DNA from: Candidatus Bathyarchaeota archaeon
Lineage (GTDB): Archaea > Thermoproteota > Bathyarchaeia > Bathyarchaeales > Bathycorpusculaceae
NCBI GenBank assembly: GCA_026014465.1
Contig: JAOZID010000010.1
Coordinates: 526,288 to 590,287 of the forward strand
DNA length: 64,000 nt
Reading direction: 5' to 3'
A program made the translations under genes and the position numbers. The notes under the pieces are model-generated. The model did not search any database, was not told the DNA's origin, and saw only the letters and a program-made list of their open reading frames with translations. This document shows, in pieces, positions 25,184 through 33,608 of the stretch (the first letter of the stretch is position 1; each line of letters starts with the position of its first letter).

Positions 25184-28100
25184 TTAGTGTTGGATGGTTA
25201 TGTAGATTTTTTTGCGGTCGAGTTCGGATTCGTGCCATTTTGCTTGGGGTAGGTCGTTGGTGGTGTCGTGTAGGCTTATTTTGTTGGTGCGTACTAGGCT
25301 TGCCATTTCTTGCAGGAAGGGTTGCAGTAGGGTTTTGTTTTCGGGGGTGAGTTGTGCGATGTGGGCGGCTTCGAGGATGTCGGTTGGCATGAAGCCAAGT
25401 TCTTTGCGTAGGGATTGGACGCGTCTTGCGAGGTCGCGCATTATGCCTTCGCCTAGGAGTTTGTCGTCGCGTTGTCCGCAAATCAGAACGGTTACCTCGC
25501 CCTCAACTGCACTGACCCAGTTCTCGTCGGATGCTTGCTTGGGGGTGGCTTGGGTGTACTGTGCGGTTTTGATGTTAGTCATCTCCAAGAACAGGTCCTC
25601 CACGCTTTGCAGGGCTTGGGCAACTTTTGGGGGAGCGACCACGATGACTGTGCCTAGGGGCCAGCGGCGTTTGAGTTTGGCGGTTTGTCTTGCCGCGTTG
25701 ACTAGCGAGACGCATTCGAAGAGGATATCAAAGGTTTCTTCTACGTTGGGGTCGCGCATTGCAGGGTCAGGCTCTGGCCATGCTTCAAAGTTTACGGATT
25801 CTGGCAGGGTGGGGTCGAGTTTTCGGTACACGTTTTGGTGCAGGGCTTCGCTTAGGTAAGGCGTGACGGGGTTGAACAGGAGTGTTATGTTGCGTAGGGC
25901 GTGGTAGAGTACGGCGTATATTGTTTGGCGCCTGTTGGTGGTGTCGGGTTCGTCTGTCCAGAGTTCTTTGCGTATCATGGGAACGTAAAGCCTGCTTAGG
26001 GTTTCGATGACAAAGTCTTCTAGGATGGCAACGGCGGCGTTGAATTGGCAGGCTTGTAGGCGCGTGGTGTATTCTTGGGTTTTGTGCTGTAGTTTGGAGA
26101 GGAGCCATCGGTCGGGGTTGTTTAGGGTGCCTGCGGTTTTTGCGGTTTGGATGGTTGTTGTTTGGGGGTTGAATTTGTCGAACTCGGCATTTTGCAAGAA
26201 GAAGCGGCTTAGGTGGTAGAGGGTGCTTAGGATTTGGTAGGTGCGGCGGCTGAGTTCTTGCAAATCAAAGTTCATGAAGTCGATGGGGGCGCATTTTCGC
26301 ATCATGTAGAAGCGGCTTAGGTCGGCGCTGGTTTCCTGCAACAGCTTGTTAGTTTCGATTACGTTGCCGATGCTTTTGCTCATTTTCCTGCCTTTAGAGT
26401 CCTGTGTTAGTCCTTGGAACAAGAATGCCTTGTAGGGACTCTCGGCTTTACCCGTTAAGATAACGTATTCGAGGAGCAGCGAGTTTGCCCATCCGCGGGT
26501 CTGGTCGATGCCCTCAGTTAGGAAGGCGGTGGGGACAAAGTTTTCGACTTGTTGGTCGGTGAATCTGGCGAAGTGTGAGGCTCCGCTGTTGTGCCATGTG
26601 TCCAAGACAAAGTCTTCTCGGCGCATAACACCTGCGCAGCTGGGGCACTTGAAGGTAACGCGGTCTACCCAGGGCTTGTGAAGCTCAAAGTTCTCAGGAA
26701 TAGATTCTTGCGCTTGGCTAAGAAACTCTGCTTTGCTGCCTACCACACGTTTTTCGCCGCATTTCTCGCAGCTCCAAACAGGCAACGGCGCGCCCCAGAT
26801 GCGTTCTCGGCTAATGCACCAGGGCTTGGCTTCTTTGAGGAAAGCAAAGAAACGGTTTTTGGGTTCATCAAAGAAGTATTCGACTTTGTCGGCGGCTTGC
26901 AACACTTTGGCGTTGATTTTGTCGGTTCGCAAAAAGTATTCTTTGCGGGCTAACCAGACGAGTTTGTGGTGGCTGCGCCAGCAGGTGGGGTATTCGTGTT
27001 TGATGCGTTTGACTTTGACGTAGGCGTTTCGGGTTTTGAGTTCTTCGACGACGAGCAGGTCGGTGTCGCGGGCGAATTTGCCTTCAAAGATGCCTGCTTC
27101 TTTGGTGAAGTTGACTTCGTCGTCGTAGGGTACAAAGATGGGGACTCCGCGGCGGTTGGCTGCCCAAAAGTCGTCTTCGCCGTTTCCAGGGGAGAGGTGT
27201 ACGACTCCTGTGGCGGTGGTTACTTCTACGAAGTCTTCGCCTATGACGTGGTGGACCAGCGGATGTTTCTTTTCAAGCTCTGCTTGGGCGGGTATGGCGT
27301 CTTTAAGGGGGTAATCGTATGCTGTGCCTTCTAAGGTTTTGCCTTCAACGGTTTCAGTTACGACGTAGTTTTCGATGCCCAGCTCCTGCATGAGGGGCTC
27401 GACGCGGGGCTCAACCATTATCCAGATTTCGTCGCCGACTTGGACTTTGGCGTACTGCGCCGTTGGCTGCACGGCGAGCATGGTGTCGGTTATGATGGTG
27501 AAGGGCATGGTTGTCCAGACAAGGAAGTACTGGTTTTGGGTTCCCGTGACTTTGAATTTGAAGTACAAGGAGGGGTCTTCGACTTGCTTGTAGCTGCCCT
27601 CGTAACCAACCTCAGCGCTGCTTAGGCTAGTTTGGCATCCTGGACAATACGCGACCACGTAATGCCCTTCTTCAAGCAGGTTTTGGTCCCACGCACGCTT
27701 AAGAATCTGCCACTCACGCTCGATATACTCATCTTGGTACGTCCAGTAAGCCTTCTCCTGATTAATGAAAACGCCAAGGCGACTGTCGGCTTCAAGCCAC
27801 ATCTTGTGGTAACGCAAAATTGCCTGTTTGCACTCTTCAATGAAGCGCTCCATGCCCACATGCTCCAAAAGCTCCCGTTTGTTCTTCACGCCCAGACGCT
27901 TCTCAACTTCTAGCTCCACAGGCAACCCTTGGCAGTCCCAACCAGCCCAAAACGGAACAAAATAACCCTGCATAGTCCGCCAACGATACCAAATATCCTT
28001 CATGACCCTGCCGCGTGCGTGACCAATATGAGGAATACCATTCAAAGTAGGTGGACCTTCAATATAGCCCAAGTTGCCCTTGTTAGGTTCATGCTCACGC

Positions 28101-28228
28101 TGCTCTAGCTTACTGCGGATTTGGTTCTTCTCCCAAAACTCCCGAACCACACGTTCCAGTTCAAGCGGACGATAATCCGTAGAAAGCACACCAGAACTAT
28201 TAACTTCAGAGCCAGTCTTATCAGCCAA
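25184..28228 (-). CDS. ileS: Isoleucyl-tRNA synthetase
   Basis: A 1014-residue class Ia synthetase that charges tRNA-Ile. GIPHIGHARG (HIGH motif, about 62-71), WAGWDCQGLPVELEVEKRLG, the editing domain, GIDQTRGWANSLL and GRKMSKSIGN (KMSKS, about 602-612) are intact, followed by the anticodon-binding domain and the archaeal-type C-terminal region. Length matches the archaeal/eukaryotic-like IleRS group. The 3' end is A/C-rich on the coding strand and the 5' end more G/T-rich. tRNA-Ala lies 62 bases beyond its stop. Confidence 0.97.
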   Translation of the reverse strand: MADKTGSEVNSSGVLSTDYRPLELERVVREFWEKNQIRSKLEQREHEPNKGNLGYIEGPPTLNGIPHIGHARGRVMKDIWYRWRTMQGYFVPFWAGWDCQGLPVELEVEKRLGVKNKRELLEHVGMERFIEECKQAILRYHKMWLEADSRLGVFINQEKAYWTYQDEYIEREWQILKRAWDQNLLEEGHYVVAYCPGCQTSLSSAEVGYEGSYKQVEDPSLYFKFKVTGTQNQYFLVWTTMPFTIITDTMLAVQPTAQYAKVQVGDEIWIMVEPRVEPLMQELGIENYVVTETVEGKTLEGTAYDYPLKDAIPAQAELEKKHPLVHHVIGEDFVEVTTATGVVHLSPGNGEDDFWAANRRGVPIFVPYDDEVNFTKEAGIFEGKFARDTDLLVVEELKTRNAYVKVKRIKHEYPTCWRSHHKLVWLARKEYFLRTDKINAKVLQAADKVEYFFDEPKNRFFAFLKEAKPWCISRERIWGAPLPVWSCEKCGEKRVVGSKAEFLSQAQESIPENFELHKPWVDRVTFKCPSCAGVMRREDFVLDTWHNSGASHFARFTDQQVENFVPTAFLTEGIDQTRGWANSLLLEYVILTGKAESPYKAFLFQGLTQDSKGRKMSKSIGNVIETNKLLQETSADLSRFYMMRKCAPIDFMNFDLQELSRRTYQILSTLYHLSRFFLQNAEFDKFNPQTTTIQTAKTAGTLNNPDRWLLSKLQHKTQEYTTRLQACQFNAAVAILEDFVIETLSRLYVPMIRKELWTDEPDTTNRRQTIYAVLYHALRNITLLFNPVTPYLSEALHQNVYRKLDPTLPESVNFEAWPEPDPAMRDPNVEETFDILFECVSLVNAARQTAKLKRRWPLGTVIVVAPPKVAQALQSVEDLFLEMTNIKTAQYTQATPKQASDENWVSAVEGEVTVLICGQRDDKLLGEGIMRDLARRVQSLRKELGFMPTDILEAAHIAQLTPENKTLLQPFLQEMASLVRTNKISLHDTTNDLPQAKWHESELDRKKIYITIQH

Positions 28229-28332
28229 AGTACCTACCTCACGTTACTGCCAAAATACAACAAGAAGCGTATAAAAACATAGTTGTCTTTTGCAGCCCCA
28301 CTGATTGCCAACAAACTAATGGTGCCAAATGA

Positions 28333-28914
28333 TTATGCACTGTTTTTATTTAACTGGTTGAAGAGTTCGAGTTCTTCTTTTGTGTGGTCGGTTTGTTGTA
28401 GTTTGTTTTGGGTGTTTTGGTGTTGTTTTTGGGTGTGTTTTGTGGGTTTGATGGGGCGGGTTTGGTTGGTGTAGAGTAGGGTTTGGCGGGTTTTTCTGCC
28501 TTTTTTGAGGGTTTTGAGTTGTGTTTTGAATCGGTTGAGGGCGGGGCAGTCGGTGCTTTGCATGCCAAAGAGTGTGTTGGGGAATTGTTGGCATCCGTCG
28601 GGTCTGATTGGGTAGATGGTGCATTTGTTGTTTTTTTGGAAGATGCAGGGGGTGGTTTGTATGTGTTGGTCGTATTTGTCTGGGTCTTGTCTCCAGAGCT
28701 CGCCTAGGTCTTGGTAGAGCTGGTTTGCTTTGGCGTGGGCTTCACTGTCGGTTTCGGGGGTGCCGTGGAGTTTGCCTGCGGTTAGAAATCCTTCAATGTT
28801 GCAGCAGATGCCGCATTGGGTGCAGACAAAGGGCAAATTAACAGACCAGGGCGTTTTGCACAAAAACTCTATGTGAGCGTAAACTGTTTCTATCAGCCCA
28901 AACACCAAACACAA
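28333..28914 (-). CDS. YkgJ-family cysteine cluster protein
   Basis: About 193 residues with the YkgJ/UPF0153 zinc- or Fe-S-binding pattern: FVCTQCGICCNIEG (about 29-42), CIFQKNNKCTIYPIRPDGCQ (about 90-109) and a later DCPAL. The C-terminal 50 residues are low-complexity (KPTKHTQKQHQNTQNKLQQT), produced by an A/C-rich DNA block. The true start is uncertain: the first hydrophobic residues before KTPWSVNLPF may be non-coding. Function of the family is unknown. Confidence 0.75.
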   Translation of the reverse strand: MCLVFGLIETVYAHIEFLCKTPWSVNLPFVCTQCGICCNIEGFLTAGKLHGTPETDSEAHAKANQLYQDLGELWRQDPDKYDQHIQTTPCIFQKNNKCTIYPIRPDGCQQFPNTLFGMQSTDCPALNRFKTQLKTLKKGRKTRQTLLYTNQTRPIKPTKHTQKQHQNTQNKLQQTDHTKEELELFNQLNKNSA

Positions 28915-28966
28915 CAGCTGTCAAACGCCTAATAACCCTTCCTTTGTAAAACAAAAAATAGTGGGG

Positions 28967-30040
28967 TTAGTTTGGGTTTTTGGCTTTTTCGTAGGCAGCG
29001 GATAGTCCTTCGGAGGTTAAGGCGCAGACAACTTTTTGGGTTTGTTTGTCGATAACGGGGAGTACGGCGAGTTTTTCTCGGGTCATGGTTTTTTGGGCTT
29101 CAAGTATGGAGTCGTTAGGATATACGAAGGCTGCTCTGAGGGGTAGCTGTTGGATAGTAAGTTGGCTACGCTGGTTAGGCAAGGTCTTGGCGATTTCTTC
29201 CCAGAGAACGATGCCTTTGAAGACGCCGTTTTCTTCTACTATGGCGTCGTGGTAGCGGGCTTGGAACATGGTTTCCATGGCGTCGGATAGGGTGGTTTGG
29301 GGGGTTACGGTGGCAACGTTTGAGCACATGACGTCGCGGACTCGCACTTGGGCAAGGCTTGTGGAAACTATGGTTTGCTCAGCTTCCTCGCTAGCACCAA
29401 TGTAGATGAACGCCCCCACAATAATGAGCAGCACATATCCAGGATAAACTATGCCCACAAAAACCATGCCTATGCCAAGGATTCTGCCGATGTAGGAGGC
29501 GTATTTGGTGGCGTCTGAAAAGTTCATGCGTTGGGCTAGTAGGGCGCGAAGGACTCTGCCGCCGTCCATGGGGAAAGCAGGTATAAGGTTGAAGGCACCC
29601 AGCAGCAAGTTAAGCGTTGCAAGGTCCAAAAGCAAAGTGCCAGCGGTGCTAAGCGAACCCCCGCCCAAAGCCATTTCAGGAACTGCCACCACCACAACCT
29701 GACTTAGCAAAAACAACACGGCAGCAATAAGAAAACTCATCAAAGGACCCGCTATAGCTAATCGCCATTCTATTCCAGGGTTTTGGGGAATTTCTTCAAT
29801 TTCAGAGACGCCGCCAATGGGGTACAAAACGATTTTTCGAACGTTAATGTTGTAGTGCCGCGCGACAAAGGAGTGTGCCAGTTCATGCACGGTAACAAAG
29901 GCGAACAGCAGCAAAATCAGGGAAAACCAGTACAACTCTGGGAACGTTATGATGAAGACCGCGGCGATAAGCAAGATAAAAGTCAAATGCAGCTCAATGG
30001 GGATACCCCAAACAGAGCCGATGCGAAAAGAATATTTCAT
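28967..30040 (-). CDS. Site-2 protease (M50) with CBS domains
   Basis: A 357-residue intramembrane metalloprotease. Six helices carry the zinc motif VTVHELAHSFVA (HExxH, about 51-57) and the third-ligand motif NLIPAFPMDGGRVLRALL (about 151-168). Two CBS repeats follow (about 235-350: VRDVMCSNVATVTPQTTLSD; LPLRAAFVYPNDSILEAQKT). The family cleaves membrane-bound regulators within the bilayer, and CBS pairs usually bind adenine nucleotides, so proteolysis may respond to energy status; this is inference. ATG 30040 begins the standard MKYSFRIGSVWGIPIELH opening. Confidence 0.92.
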   Translation of the reverse strand: MKYSFRIGSVWGIPIELHLTFILLIAAVFIITFPELYWFSLILLLFAFVTVHELAHSFVARHYNINVRKIVLYPIGGVSEIEEIPQNPGIEWRLAIAGPLMSFLIAAVLFLLSQVVVVAVPEMALGGGSLSTAGTLLLDLATLNLLLGAFNLIPAFPMDGGRVLRALLAQRMNFSDATKYASYIGRILGIGMVFVGIVYPGYVLLIIVGAFIYIGASEEAEQTIVSTSLAQVRVRDVMCSNVATVTPQTTLSDAMETMFQARYHDAIVEENGVFKGIVLWEEIAKTLPNQRSQLTIQQLPLRAAFVYPNDSILEAQKTMTREKLAVLPVIDKQTQKVVCALTSEGLSAAYEKAKNPN

Positions 30041-30180
30041 ACACTAAACCGTGGGAACAGCGGTAGATTAGGGTTTCCGTTGCAGGTTTTGGTGGGTAAT
30101 TGATATTTTTGTTCATGATTTGGGGTTCATAATTTCTTTATTTGTAGGGTGCTTAAGGAGGGTTGGTAGAAGGTGCGAAT

Positions 30181-30471
30181 GTGTATCGGTCAAGGTTGGA
30201 GATTTACGAGGAAATCTTGAGTGCGTTGGCTTGTATGCCGCAGGGCATTGAGAATTTGGCGTTTTCCTGCTCTATGAACTGTGTGAACCTTAAGGGGTAT
30301 TTGCGGTTTTTGCTGCAAAACGGGGCGGTTCAGCAAAGAGCCATCAACAACAAAAACTTTTACGCCCTAACACACCGAGGCAACGCTATACTTGCCCAGC
30401 TAAACCAAGCCAAACACCTGCAAAAACTCCAAGACAAACCCAAACCCCACAGCCGCCAAGCCATCCACTAA
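30181..30471 (+). CDS. Small winged-helix DNA-binding protein
   Basis: About 96 residues with an archaeal winged-helix fold: RSRLEIYEEILSALACMPQG, IENLAFSCSMNCVNLKGYLR, FLLQNGAVQ, then the wing and YALTHRGNAILAQL. This matches the HTH_45-type (PF14947-like) archaeal regulators. GTG 30181 is chosen, with AGAAGGTG 5 bases upstream; the TTG at 30163 directly abuts an AAGGAGGG site and is too close. Divergent from the site-2 protease and just upstream of a radical SAM gene. Confidence 0.72.
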   Translation: MYRSRLEIYEEILSALACMPQGIENLAFSCSMNCVNLKGYLRFLLQNGAVQQRAINNKNFYALTHRGNAILAQLNQAKHLQKLQDKPKPHSRQAIH

Positions 30472-30545
30472 CTCGACCCGACGCCAACGCAAAAGAGGCA
30501 GGGTAACCAGAAAAGTTAAACAAGCCTCCGCCGTTTTGAACCGTT

Positions 30546-31541
30546 ATGGGAAGCCTTAGCGCAGACGAGGTCTGGAACCTTAACCCCGCCCAACTACAAA
30601 ACTTGCTGGACACAGGCAGCCTTGCCTCCAAAAACAAGACCGCCCGCTTTTACGCGCCAAGTTTTTCTTACTACAAAACAAGCCAGCACCAAACCCGCCC
30701 GACAGATTTCCCCACCATATCCATAACGGGCAATAGCTGCGCCCTAAACTGCAAACACTGCAACGGCATAGTCCTCCAAACCATGCACTCCACCACCACC
30801 CCAAAACAGCTTCTTGAATTCTGCACAAAAATCAAAAGTCAAGGCGCACTAGGTTGCCTGATAAGCGGCGGATGTACCCCCAGCGGCGTGGTTCCGCTCC
30901 AAGGTTTTGTGCCCACAATTGCTCAAATAAAGCGGGATTTGGATTTGACTGTTATGGTTCACACGGGCATTATTGATGCGCAGACCGCGTTGCAGCTTAA
31001 GCAAGCTCAAGTGGACACTGCACTTATCGACGTTATCGGGTCAAACCAGACCATCAAACAAATCTACAACCTAAAAGTTACCACCGCTGACTACGACCGC
31101 TCCCTGCAAGCTCTTGAGCAGTCAGGCATACCGTTTGTGCCCCACATAATCGCGGGGTTGCACCACGGCAAACTACAAGGCGAACTTGAAGCCCTGAAGA
31201 TGGTTAGCAAATACAAGCCCTCTGCAGTAGTTATCATCAGTTTCATGCCCATCCACGGAACCGCCATGGCATCTACCACTCCCGCCGCGCCTATGGATAT
31301 AGCAAAAGTCACCGCCGCCGCCCGCACGCTGTTCCCTGATACGCCAGTGGTTTTGGGTTGCATGCGACCAAAAGGCAAACACCGCAGCCAAACCGACGTT
31401 TTAGCCCTCAAAGCAGGCTCAGATGCTATAGCTTTTCCTAGCCAAGAAGCCATAGCTTATGCCCAGCAAAACGGCTACCAAACCACGTTCTCGTCATACT
31501 GCTGTGCACAAATCTACAAAGACCTAACAACCAAGGACTAA
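30546..31541 (+). CDS. Radical SAM protein (BioB/lipoate-synthase-like)
   Basis: A 331-residue radical SAM enzyme with cluster motif NSCALNCKHCNG (CxxxCxxC, about 62-73), then GCLISGGCTPSGVVP (about 107-120), VHTGIID and HIIAGLHHGKLQGELEAL (about 205-222). The C-terminus has further cysteines (SSYCCAQIY). The layout resembles the biotin/lipoate synthase-like archaeal proteins, including those proposed as two-component lipoyl synthases, but nothing in the window confirms a substrate. It ends with a four-base stop-to-stop overlap with the DUF998 gene. Confidence 0.78.
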   Translation: MGSLSADEVWNLNPAQLQNLLDTGSLASKNKTARFYAPSFSYYKTSQHQTRPTDFPTISITGNSCALNCKHCNGIVLQTMHSTTTPKQLLEFCTKIKSQGALGCLISGGCTPSGVVPLQGFVPTIAQIKRDLDLTVMVHTGIIDAQTALQLKQAQVDTALIDVIGSNQTIKQIYNLKVTTADYDRSLQALEQSGIPFVPHIIAGLHHGKLQGELEALKMVSKYKPSAVVIISFMPIHGTAMASTTPAAPMDIAKVTAAARTLFPDTPVVLGCMRPKGKHRSQTDVLALKAGSDAIAFPSQEAIAYAQQNGYQTTFSSYCCAQIYKDLTTKD

Positions 31542-32137
31542 GCCTTGTTTTTGAGCATGCGGTAGCTTTGCACCCACACCCATATGCATCCTGCGGCGGC
31601 TGAGATGGTTTCGGGTATGGCAACGTTGGGAACATAATGCACGGTGAACTGCAGTACCCAGACGGAGGCGGCGATTAGGGCAATTGCTAAGGTGAAGAGG
31701 CTTAGGTTGCGTTTGTTTTGTTTCCAAAAAGCAGCCACGAAAGAGAGCATCGAGATGGGCAGAAACACGAAAAGCATTACGGAGACGATGTAGTGGGTGG
31801 GTCGAAAGTCTTCGTTGAAGATGCCGATTAGGATTATGGATATGCAGGCGATGAAGAAAAGCGCGGAGGATACTTTGCCTAAGGTATCTGTGCCTGCAAA
31901 ACGGTAAAGTCCCAACGCAAATATGCAAAAGAGGATACCGCCTGTGATGAGTCCGCCGTTGAAGAGAGGCGCGGTTACGCCGCTTTGCACGCCAAGGTCG
32001 CTTAATGCGTTGTTTGTCCAGCTAAACTCTGGCCAAGAAGCAATAGAAAGCAAGATACAAGCAAACGTGAACAGCGGCGTAAAAAACCCAATTGCCGCGT
32101 AGAGTTTAGGTTGTCTAAACATCAAGTTGTTCTCCAC
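31538..32137 (-). CDS. DUF998 membrane protein
   Basis: A 199-residue protein with six predicted helices and the DUF998 landmark FSWTNNALSDLGVQ (about 38-51) in the first extracellular loop, followed by LFNGGLITGGILFCIFALGL. Family function is unknown. ATG 32137 (MENNLMFRQPKLYAAIGFF) fits. Convergent with the radical SAM gene, overlapping its stop by four bases. Confidence 0.85.
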   Translation of the reverse strand: MENNLMFRQPKLYAAIGFFTPLFTFACILLSIASWPEFSWTNNALSDLGVQSGVTAPLFNGGLITGGILFCIFALGLYRFAGTDTLGKVSSALFFIACISIILIGIFNEDFRPTHYIVSVMLFVFLPISMLSFVAAFWKQNKRNLSLFTLAIALIAASVWVLQFTVHYVPNVAIPETISAAAGCIWVWVQSYRMLKNKA

Positions 32138-32158
32138 ATAAATGTTGCAGGGTTGGGT

Positions 32159-33298
32159 TTATGAGATTTGTGCATCTTCTGGCACGAACCGCCGCAGACC
32201 CTGGAGGGCGCGGGTTTTTTCTTTGTTGCCCAGTTTGGCTTCTTCGACGGCTTGTCGTAGGATGTGGATGGATTGGTCCATGGCTTTGCGGTTTACGGGG
32301 TAGGGGACGCCGTCTTTTCCGCCGTAGGCAAAGGAGTATTTGACGGGGTCTTTCCAGCTGGGTGCTTCGCCGTAGACCAGTTCAGCTACGAGGGCTAAGC
32401 CGCGCACGGTTGCGGGTCCAACACCATCTATGGCAAGGAGCTCCTCATAGTTGCTGGGTTGGGTGTGGTAGGCATTTGAGAGGGCTTTCCAGTTGATGTT
32501 ACGTGGCATGTCTAGTAGCGTGATGTGTGGCTGGGCAGGGGGTTTTTGGGGGAGCCATGCGTGGAGCGTCTGCTGGTTGGGTTGTTTGGGGGGCATGGCG
32601 TCTTGGGCGAGGCGTTGGAGTTTTTGGGTGGGTTCCTTGGCTAAGTCCACGGAGGCTTTGCGGGCGGCTTCGCTTACCTTGGCGGTCATGTTTAGCACTG
32701 CGGGGTGGGTGGTGTTGCAAACTATCGCGTTGTGGGGTTCGACGATGAAGTTTTTGGTTTTGCTGCTTATCCAGTGGTAACGGCGGGCGGCGCGCTCTAT
32801 TTGGCTCATGCCCTGCTGCACAACTGCCCATTTGCCTTCTTGCGAGATGAAAAACGCGTGGTGGTAGAGTTGATAGCCTGCTTGCACAGCGGTGTTGTCG
32901 ACTTTGGCGGTTATTTTGCTTGTGTAGGTTAACTCGCGGATTTGGTCTTGGGAGAAATCGAATTTGTCGGCGGTTTTTTCGATGTCGCTTGGGGTTTTGC
33001 GGCTGGTCTTGCCCTTGCCCCCACACACAACTATGCCGTGCGTCTGCGCTGAAAGAGCCGTCTTCAAAACACCCGTAACCACCGTAGTCACGCCGCTACT
33101 GTGCCAATCGTAACCCAACACGCAACCCAACGCCTGAAACCAGTACGGGTCACTAAGCCGCTCCAAAAAAACATCCGCGCCATACTCATCAACAATAATC
33201 GAAGAAATCTCCCTTGCAAGCCCACACATCCTACCCGTCAACCAAGCAGGAGCCTTCCCACCATGCAAAGGCAAACGCGCATAACCCGTCCGATTCAT
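32159..33298 (-). CDS. DUF763 protein
   Basis: A 379-residue DUF763 protein, a family common in archaea. The N-terminus (TGYARLPLHGGKAPAWL), GVTTVVTGVLKTALSAQTHG, VCGGKGKTSRKTP and KTKNFIVEPHNAIVC are family landmarks. A helix-hairpin-helix element near the C-terminus (LLAIDGVGPATVRGLALVAE, about 285-305) suggests DNA or RNA contact. ATG 33298 (MNRTGY) is chosen because the family starts there; the upstream MKVCCGF is unlikely to be coding. Function unknown, possibly nucleic-acid-related. Confidence 0.85.
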   Translation of the reverse strand: MNRTGYARLPLHGGKAPAWLTGRMCGLAREISSIIVDEYGADVFLERLSDPYWFQALGCVLGYDWHSSGVTTVVTGVLKTALSAQTHGIVVCGGKGKTSRKTPSDIEKTADKFDFSQDQIRELTYTSKITAKVDNTAVQAGYQLYHHAFFISQEGKWAVVQQGMSQIERAARRYHWISSKTKNFIVEPHNAIVCNTTHPAVLNMTAKVSEAARKASVDLAKEPTQKLQRLAQDAMPPKQPNQQTLHAWLPQKPPAQPHITLLDMPRNINWKALSNAYHTQPSNYEELLAIDGVGPATVRGLALVAELVYGEAPSWKDPVKYSFAYGGKDGVPYPVNRKAMDQSIHILRQAVEEAKLGNKEKTRALQGLRRFVPEDAQIS

Positions 33299-33608
33299 AA
33301 ACCCACAACAGACCTTCACAGCCTGAGCCTATTGTAGATATTTAACACATTCATGCCAAAAACTAACCTACCCTCCCCTTAGCGGCAAACCCCAATTTGG
33401 GCTGCTTCCAAGCTTTCGGGTTCAAAATGGTTGTTTCACGCGTCAATAAAAGTCACAGAAAGTCTGGATTCGTCATTTTTCGTCGTTTTTTGGTCAAGGT
33501 TTCTTGACTATGGCGTGCGTGTTGGGGGTGTTGGGTTTGGTCAAGTTTTCCTTACGAAAATGGATTTATCTAAAGTTTGTGCTGGTTAGTTTAGTTGAGA
33601 TGTAAGAG

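Noticed and set aside
25023-25481. Arginine/threonine-rich frame overlapping tRNA-Ala and the IleRS 3' end
   Set aside because: It overlaps a perfect tRNA and a real synthetase; such basic frames arise wherever the DNA is A/C-rich on one strand.
8458-33298. CRISPR array or insertion-sequence ends
   Set aside because: No direct repeats of 24-40 bases with unique spacers and no transposase or terminal inverted repeats were found anywhere in the window.
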